Of a stretch of DNA of 28,013 nucleotides, positions 23,372 to 28,013 are shown one piece after another. Location of the stretch: contig CAIPQX010000046.1 in assembly GCA_903867285.1 (NCBI GenBank), positions 1 through 28,013 on the forward strand, read 5' to 3'. The position numbers and the translations under genes are program-made. Source of the stretch: an uncultured Actinomycetes bacterium (GTDB lineage: Bacteria; Actinomycetota; Actinomycetes; Nanopelagicales; Nanopelagicaceae). Numbering within the stretch: position 1 is the first letter of the stretch; the number at the start of each line of letters is the position of its first letter. Below the pieces are notes generated by a model. It made no database searches. It worked only from the letters and a program-made list of their open reading frames with translations, and had not been told where the DNA came from.

Positions 23372-24282
23372 GCGCCTGCCCTCTCTTTGAGGTCTTTACG
23401 AGGTGATTCCGATTCTGTTAATTCTGCAAATTCTTGCAGCGCACTCTTAGCTTTGCTATCAAGGCGTTGTGGGACATGCACTTCCACTGTAATTAGCAGG
23501 TCACCGGTTTGAAAATCTTTGGCAACGCCTCGACCTTTGACCCGTAATACTTTTCCATTTTGCGTACCTGGGGCAAGCCTGACCGTCACATCTTCGCCAC
23601 TAAGAGTTGGAACAGTGATATCCGCGCCGAGAGCTGCTTCGGTGAAAGTCACGGGAAGTGTCATTGCAAGATTGTTTCCATCGCGTACAAATACTGGATG
23701 CTTGGTAACGTGGATAATAATGAAAAGATCGCCCGGTCCAACTGAACTAGATGCTCCACGACCTTTAAGTTTTATCTTTGCACCATCTTTGATTCCAGCA
23801 GGTACTCGTGTGGTAATTGTTTGATCATTTACCCGCAGGTTAATCTCACGCCCAAAAATTGAATCCCGAAATGAAATTGTTGTTTCAGTTTGCAAGTCTT
23901 GACCTTTTCTGGGGGCACGATTGCCGCCTCCAAAAAGGGTAGAAAAAATGTCGTTTTGTGAGCCGCCTCCAAAGATATCCTCAAAATTCCCGCCGCTGAA
24001 ACCGCCAGATTGATTTTGTTGCCCGCCACGTGGCATCCGTCCGGTTGTGAATGCTTCGCGCATCTCTTGGTATTCAGCGCGTTTCTTATCATCCGACAAG
24101 ACTTCGTAAGCCTCGGAAACCTCTTTAAAACGATCTTCTAACTTCTTATCACCTTTGGTTTTATCCGGATGTAAATCTTTTGCCAGCTTGCGATAGGCCT
24201 TCTTAATTGCTGTGGCGTCGTCACTTTTTGAAACGCCAAGGATCTTGTAAAGGTCCTTCTCATACAGATCCTTGGCGGCCAT
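23368..24282 (-). CDS. dnaJ: J-domain co-chaperone lacking the zinc finger
   Basis: A 304-residue J protein. The N-terminal J domain (about 1-75) contains the HPD motif in LHPDK; a glycine/phenylalanine-rich stretch follows (about 85-120), then two beta-barrel substrate domains with GDLFIIIHV and GDLLITVEV. There is no cysteine at all, so the four CxxCxGxG zinc motifs of classic DnaJ are missing. It is a type II (CbpA-like) protein sitting in the place usually held by dnaJ1 in actinobacterial heat-shock operons. It stimulates DnaK ATP hydrolysis and delivers substrates. It lies 26 bases after grpE and overlaps hspR. Confidence 0.93.
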   Translation of the reverse strand: MAAKDLYEKDLYKILGVSKSDDATAIKKAYRKLAKDLHPDKTKGDKKLEDRFKEVSEAYEVLSDDKKRAEYQEMREAFTTGRMPRGGQQNQSGGFSGGNFEDIFGGGSQNDIFSTLFGGGNRAPRKGQDLQTETTISFRDSIFGREINLRVNDQTITTRVPAGIKDGAKIKLKGRGASSSVGPGDLFIIIHVTKHPVFVRDGNNLAMTLPVTFTEAALGADITVPTLSGEDVTVRLAPGTQNGKVLRVKGRGVAKDFQTGDLLITVEVHVPQRLDSKAKSALQEFAELTESESPRKDLKERAGA

Positions 24283-24308
24283 TTACTTCAACTACTCTCT
24301 ACCTGTTA

Positions 24309-24797
24309 TTACTCGGGGTCGGTAACAATTACTTGAGCTGGACGTAGAACGCGCTCCTTAAACTTATAACCTGGACGTAAAACTTTTGTAACTTGAGTCT
24401 CTGTAACGGTTGGGGATGTCTCATGCATCAAAGCCTCATGAATATATGGATCAAAAGCGACACCGATTTCTACAAATTTAGATAAACCTAACTTTGTCGT
24501 CGTTGCTGTCAATTGATCTGCCACGGCTTTGAAGCCTCCGGAGAGTTCACCATGTTCCTCCGCGCGATCGATATCGTCGAGAGCAGCTAGAAATTGCGCG
24601 AGGACGAGTCCGGTTACGATCTCTGAGGACTCGCTGCGCTCTTTATCGATACGTTTGCGATAGTTCTGAAAGTCGGCTTGTAGTCGTTGTAGATCGCTTG
24701 TTAAAACTGCTACCGGATCAACTTCTGCAATCGCTTCCGCGACGGCATCCGAGAGCGCTTGTTCAGCGCTCTCTTCGCCAATAGGTTCTTCAGTCAT
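24309..24797 (-). CDS. grpE: Nucleotide exchange factor GrpE
   Basis: A 162-residue GrpE: an acidic N-terminal tail, a long coiled coil (LTSDLQRLQADFQNYRKRID), and the C-terminal beta domain with GVAFDPYIHEALMHE and VLRPGYKFKERVLRPAQVIV. It releases ADP from DnaK. Its start overlaps the dnaK stop by one base (TAATG), so the two are coupled. The length is slightly short for the family because the N-terminal tail is brief. Confidence 0.96.
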   Translation of the reverse strand: MTEEPIGEESAEQALSDAVAEAIAEVDPVAVLTSDLQRLQADFQNYRKRIDKERSESSEIVTGLVLAQFLAALDDIDRAEEHGELSGGFKAVADQLTATTTKLGLSKFVEIGVAFDPYIHEALMHETSPTVTETQVTKVLRPGYKFKERVLRPAQVIVTDPE

Positions 24798-26620
24798 TAC
24801 TGCTCTTCTACGATCTCGGCATCTTCGACTCCATCATCGGCCTTTGGGGCTTCTGTAGGCTCTGCTGCATTTGCAGCGTAGAGAAATGCACCAAGTTCTT
24901 GGCTAAGAGTTGAAACCTTCTCGGTCGCAGATTTAATAGCGTTTACATCTGCGCCTGCCAGTGCACTCTTTAGTTCACCAAGAGCGCTCTCAACATCAGC
25001 CTTCTTCGCTGCGGTATCACCTTGTGACAACTTCTCTTCATTGTCTTTGACGAACTTCTCGGTTTGATAAACCAGGCCATCACCCATATTCCGGGTTTCT
25101 GCTTCCTCGCGGCGCGCCTTATCTTCCTCGGCGTGGGCTTCAGCATCCTTCACCATGCGCTCGATCTCTTCCTTGGAAAGAGATGATCCGCCACTAATGG
25201 TGATCTTCTGCTCTTTTCCGGTGCCAAGATCCTTAGCGCCAACGTGCAAAATACCGTTCGCATCGATATCAAAGGTGACTTCGATTTGCGGCACTCCACG
25301 TGGAGCTGGAGCGATACCCGTAAGCTCAAACATTCCTAAGCGCTTATTAGCGCTGGCGATCTCGCGCTCACCTTGAAAGACCTGAATTTGCACGGCGGGC
25401 TGGTTGTCATCTGCGGTTGTAAAGATTTCAGAACGCTTAGTTGGAATTGTTGTGTTCTTCTCAATTAGCTTGGTCATAACTCCACCCTTGGTTTCGATAC
25501 CAAGTGAGAGAGGTGTGACATCGAGAAGGAGGATGTCTTTAACATCACCCTTGAGAACTCCAGCCTGTAGAGCCGCTCCGACAGCAACAACCTCATCAGG
25601 GTTTACGCCCTTGTTAGGCTCTTTGCCGCCAGTAAGTTCGCGAACTAAATCAACTACTGCAGGCATACGTGTTGAGCCACCAACCAAGACAACGTGATTG
25701 ATATCGGCGATTGGGATGCCGGCATCCTTCAAGACGGTTTGGAATGGACCTTTACAACGTGCCAGCAAATCTGCCGTCATGTTTTCAAATTGAGCTCGTG
25801 TGATCGTCTCATCTAAGAACAATGGATTCTTCTCGGCATCGACAGTGATGTAAGGAAGATTGATCGATGTCTGCGCCGAAGCCGAGAGTTCGATCTTCGC
25901 CTTCTCTGATGCTTCACGAACGCGCTGCATCGCCATCTTGTCTTTCGTTAAATCAATTCCATTTGCCTTCTTAAAGGTTGCGACCAGGTGATCTACAAGT
26001 GCTTGATCCCAATCATCGCCGCCGAGATGGTTATCTCCACTGGTTGCCTTTACCTCAATAACGCCTTCTCCCATTTCAAGGAGTGATACGTCAAAGGTTC
26101 CGCCACCAAGGTCGAATACCAAAATCGTTTGCTCGTGATCGCCCTTGTCGAAACCATATGCAAAGGCGGCGGCGGTTGGCTCGTTGACGATACGCAAGAC
26201 ATTAAGACCGGCTATTTCGCCAGCCTCTTTTGTAGCTTGACGTTGCGCATCATCAAAATATGCGGGGACGGTAATGACGGCATCTGAAACGACATCGCCC
26301 AGGTAAGCCTCTGCATCGCGCTTGAGCTTCATCAAAATACGAGCTGAGATCTCTTGTGGGGTGTACTTCTTGCCATCGATATCCGCGGTCCAGCTGGTGC
26401 CCATGTGGCGCTTAACTGAGCGGATGGTGCGGTCCACATTGGTGACCGATTGACGCTTTGCGACCTCTCCGACCAAGACCTCGCCATTTTTAGCGAAGGC
26501 GACGATCGATGGGGTGGTGCGGGCGCCTTCAGCGTTGGCGATAACGGTGGGTTCTCCACCTTCCAGCACGCTAACGCAGCTATTTGTTGTTCCTAAATCG
26601 ATTCCTACGGCTCTGGCCAT
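24797..26620 (-). CDS. dnaK: Chaperone DnaK (Hsp70)
   Basis: A 607-residue Hsp70. The ATPase domain opens with AVGIDLGTTNSCVSVLEGGE and contains VPAYFDDAQRQATK, FDLGGGTFDVS and VGGSTRMP. The substrate-binding domain follows (LLLDVTPLSLGIETKGG), and the protein ends in an acidic EDAEIVEEQ tail. It folds and rescues cytoplasmic proteins with DnaJ and GrpE. The ATG at 26618-26620 has a GGGAG-type ribosome binding site. It leads the dnaK-grpE-dnaJ-hspR-pyrE run and is transcribed from the promoter at 26687-26715 under a HAIR-like element. Confidence 0.98.
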   Translation of the reverse strand: MARAVGIDLGTTNSCVSVLEGGEPTVIANAEGARTTPSIVAFAKNGEVLVGEVAKRQSVTNVDRTIRSVKRHMGTSWTADIDGKKYTPQEISARILMKLKRDAEAYLGDVVSDAVITVPAYFDDAQRQATKEAGEIAGLNVLRIVNEPTAAAFAYGFDKGDHEQTILVFDLGGGTFDVSLLEMGEGVIEVKATSGDNHLGGDDWDQALVDHLVATFKKANGIDLTKDKMAMQRVREASEKAKIELSASAQTSINLPYITVDAEKNPLFLDETITRAQFENMTADLLARCKGPFQTVLKDAGIPIADINHVVLVGGSTRMPAVVDLVRELTGGKEPNKGVNPDEVVAVGAALQAGVLKGDVKDILLLDVTPLSLGIETKGGVMTKLIEKNTTIPTKRSEIFTTADDNQPAVQIQVFQGEREIASANKRLGMFELTGIAPAPRGVPQIEVTFDIDANGILHVGAKDLGTGKEQKITISGGSSLSKEEIERMVKDAEAHAEEDKARREEAETRNMGDGLVYQTEKFVKDNEEKLSQGDTAAKKADVESALGELKSALAGADVNAIKSATEKVSTLSQELGAFLYAANAAEPTEAPKADDGVEDAEIVEEQ

Positions 26621-26686
26621 CTGTAACTCTCCCTTTTCATACCCCGTTTAGGGGGTTTTCGCCCGTTTTCGTCTGGGCCTGACTGA

Positions 26687-26715
26687 ATTCTCGTCCTTGA
26701 GTCCCAAACTGTCAA
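26687..26715 (-). promoter_or_regulatory. dnaK operon promoter
   Basis: On the minus strand a perfect -35 box TTGACA (26710-26715) and a -10 box GAGAAT (26687-26692) are 17 bases apart. A second CTTGAGT/ACTCAAG half-site at 26696-26702 lies in the spacer. Predicted leader length is about 60 bases. Confidence 0.75.
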
Positions 26716-26718
26716 AAG

Positions 26719-26739
26719 ATTGAGTCTGGGTGGCTCAAG
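26719..26739. promoter_or_regulatory. HAIR-like HspR operator
   Basis: ATTGAGT, seven bases, then GCTCAAG: an inverted repeat that departs from the HAIR consensus CTTGAGT-N7-ACTCAAG at one base in each arm. It ends four bases upstream of the dnaK -35 box. With hspR in the same operon, autoregulation by HspR is the natural reading. Confidence 0.8.
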
Positions 26740-26774
26740 TTAGAGTTACTCAGGTAACAGAGTGGGTGAAGAGT

Positions 26775-27377
26775 TTATTCCCAGCGCTGTGGCGCTCGGC
26801 GGCGCGGAATCGCCTGAAGAACGAAAGCGGCGAGCAAGCCTCCGATAAAGCCTCCGGCGTGCGCATGCCAATCCACGCCGGGTACAAAGCTAAAGACAAT
26901 ATTTAAAACCAGTAGGCCGAGCACTTGGCGATAATCAACACCCATCCGCTTACCGGTAATTAGCATGACTCCAAACAATCCGAAGATCATGCCAGAGGCA
27001 CCGACCGAGGGTTGATTGACTGGGTCGAGCCACAGCGTAAGAAAGGAGGCAGCCAAAGCAGATGCTAAAAGTATAAATGCATAACGAGCTCTGCCGTAAA
27101 AATTTTCAACAATATTTCCCAGTTGGAAAAATACCAACATATTCATGCCTAGATGAATCCAGCTCGCATGTGTAAGCACAACCGTAAGTACGCGCCACCA
27201 TTCACCAGCGAAGACGCCATGTATTTGGTTGTCATTGAATACAGCCTTGTTGATTAAGAGCAAATTTTCTTGCAAGTTAAGTCCGCCCCAGGTAACCGTT
27301 GGGGCGTAATTTGCAATGATAAAGAATCCAGAGATAACAACTATCAGAGTTGTTGTTAGGGAATTCTTTAGCTTCAT
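26775..27377 (-). CDS. Rhomboid-family intramembrane serine protease
   Basis: A 200-residue membrane protein with about six to seven hydrophobic helices. The catalytic serine is in VGASGMIFGLFG (Ser128) and the histidine in WHAHAGG (His173). The oxyanion and structural motif HASWIHLGMNM (His70, His75, Asn79) is present, as is the WWR of loop 1 (EWWRVLTVVLTH). It cleaves membrane proteins within or next to the bilayer; targets are unknown. It starts four bases after the cyclophilin gene, so the two are cotranscribed. The 3' end faces the dnaK regulatory region with no visible terminator. Confidence 0.93.
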   Translation of the reverse strand: MKLKNSLTTTLIVVISGFFIIANYAPTVTWGGLNLQENLLLINKAVFNDNQIHGVFAGEWWRVLTVVLTHASWIHLGMNMLVFFQLGNIVENFYGRARYAFILLASALAASFLTLWLDPVNQPSVGASGMIFGLFGVMLITGKRMGVDYRQVLGLLVLNIVFSFVPGVDWHAHAGGFIGGLLAAFVLQAIPRRRAPQRWE

Positions 27378-27381
27378 GCTG

Positions 27382-27849
27382 TTATTCAGTAATAGTTACG
27401 GAATTTATCTTGATAGCTTCAGCTGGACGGTCGCCTGCACCAGTCTTTGCTGTCTCGATGGCGTCAACAACCTTCTGTGAGGCCTCATCTTTAACTTCAC
27501 CAAAGATGGAGTGCTTACGGTTCAACCAAGTGGTTGGAGCTGCGGTAATAAAGAATTGTGATCCGTTGGTATTAGGCCCTGAGTTCGCCATCGCGAGCAG
27601 GTATGGGCGGTCGAAGCTGAGTTCACCATGGAACTCATCATCGAACTTGTAACCAGGTCCTCCCGTTCCAGTGCCTTGTGGGCAACCGCCTTGGATCATG
27701 AAACCTGCGATGACGCGATGAAAGATGGTGCCGTTATAGAAATCTTTCTTTGCTAAATCTGTAAAGTTCTTAACAGTCTTTGGTACATGGTTGTCGAAGA
27801 GCTCAACCAAGATGTCACCTTTAGATGTATGAAGGGTTGCTGTTGTCAT
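27382..27849 (-). CDS. Cyclophilin-type peptidyl-prolyl isomerase
   Basis: A 155-residue cytoplasmic cyclophilin with no signal peptide. The active-site motifs FHRVIAGFMIQGG, ANSGPNTNGSQFFIT and WLNRKHSIFGEV are intact, including the catalytic arginine. It speeds cis-trans isomerisation of prolyl bonds during folding. The ATG at 27847-27849 has GGAGG seven bases upstream. It lies just downstream of tRNA-Ala and directly before the rhomboid gene. The pairing of a cyclophilin and a rhomboid gene is familiar in actinobacterial genomes. Confidence 0.95.
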   Translation of the reverse strand: MTTATLHTSKGDILVELFDNHVPKTVKNFTDLAKKDFYNGTIFHRVIAGFMIQGGCPQGTGTGGPGYKFDDEFHGELSFDRPYLLAMANSGPNTNGSQFFITAAPTTWLNRKHSIFGEVKDEASQKVVDAIETAKTGAGDRPAEAIKINSVTITE

Positions 27850-27897
27850 TGAGTTGCCTCCGCATTAGATGATTATTGACTTATATAAATATGGGAG

Positions 27898-27970
27898 TGG
27901 AGCCTAGGAGGATCGAACTCCTGACCTCCTGCTTGCAAAGCAGGCGCTCTACCAATTGAGCTAAGGCCCC
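27898..27970 (-). tRNA. tRNA-Ala (anticodon UGC)
   Basis: A complete cloverleaf on the minus strand: acceptor stem GGGGCCT with AGGCTCC, which includes the G3-U70 wobble pair that marks alanine tRNAs, anticodon stem CCTGC/GCAGG with loop TTTGCAA, and T arm AGGAG/CTCCT. The discriminator is A and the terminal CCA is not encoded, unlike the tRNA-Thr in this window. A TAGGGT -10-like box lies about 20 bases upstream at 27991-27996. Confidence 0.96.
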
Positions 27971-28013
27971 ATCTTTATTTCAGAATCCGTACCCTATCCG
28001 AAGTGGCTTGGGC

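Noticed and set aside
26745..26758. GTTAC-TCAG-GTAAC inverted repeat behind the rhomboid gene as a terminator
   Set aside because: The stem is only five base pairs, GC-poor and without a T run; more likely chance next to the HAIR element.

Overview
The window looks like a chromosomal segment of a low-GC actinobacterium. The evidence is a dnaK-grpE-dnaJ-hspR heat-shock operon with a HAIR-type operator, a thymidylate kinase fused behind an MFS transporter domain (an arrangement known from actinobacteria), a topoisomerase I with a lysine-rich tail and no zinc fingers, and a secreted TAP-type peptidase. By eye the base composition is near 47-50% GC, far below Streptomyces or Mycobacterium. A freshwater lineage such as the Nanopelagicales would fit, but that is inference. 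There is no gene-free stretch longer than about 150 bases, and no CRISPR array, insertion sequence, rRNA gene or convincing intrinsic terminator was seen.

Region 1 (1-8784) is an accessory catabolic block. Reading leftwards on the minus strand it holds a 3-hydroxyisobutyrate-dehydrogenase-like enzyme, a small cupin and a 2-oxopentenoate-hydratase-like protein. These are followed by a separately promoted set: a thiamine-diphosphate enzyme, a creatininase-family hydrolase and a zinc alcohol dehydrogenase cut by the window edge. A divergent plus-strand gene encodes a relative of 2,6-dihydroxypseudooxynicotine hydrolase. A second minus-strand operon carries a periplasmic-binding-like protein without a signal peptide, an alpha/beta hydrolase and a carboxymuconolactone-decarboxylase-like protein. 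The same LacI-type palindrome (core GCAATCGATTGC) sits just downstream of the -10 box of two promoters here, one before the ThDP enzyme and one before the plus-strand hydrolase. The block therefore looks like a regulon whose repressor lies outside the window. The substrate is unknown.

Region 2 (8884-11896) holds an OafA-like membrane acyltransferase with an SGNH domain, a tRNA-Thr(CGU) that overlaps its 3' end in antisense, a DUF6941-like protein and a VOC/glyoxalase-like protein.

Region 3 (11946-21680) is a housekeeping run on the minus strand: hppA, topA, MFS-tmk, holB and a secreted TAP-like peptidase. The tmk-holB-peptidase junctions are nearly gapless.

Region 4 (21810-27970) holds a plus-strand DedA protein converging on pyrE, which ends the operon dnaK-grpE-dnaJ-hspR-pyrE. 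The dnaK promoter is readable (TTGACA, 17 bases, GAGAAT) with a HAIR inverted repeat directly upstream. Behind it are a rhomboid protease, a cyclophilin and a tRNA-Ala(UGC).
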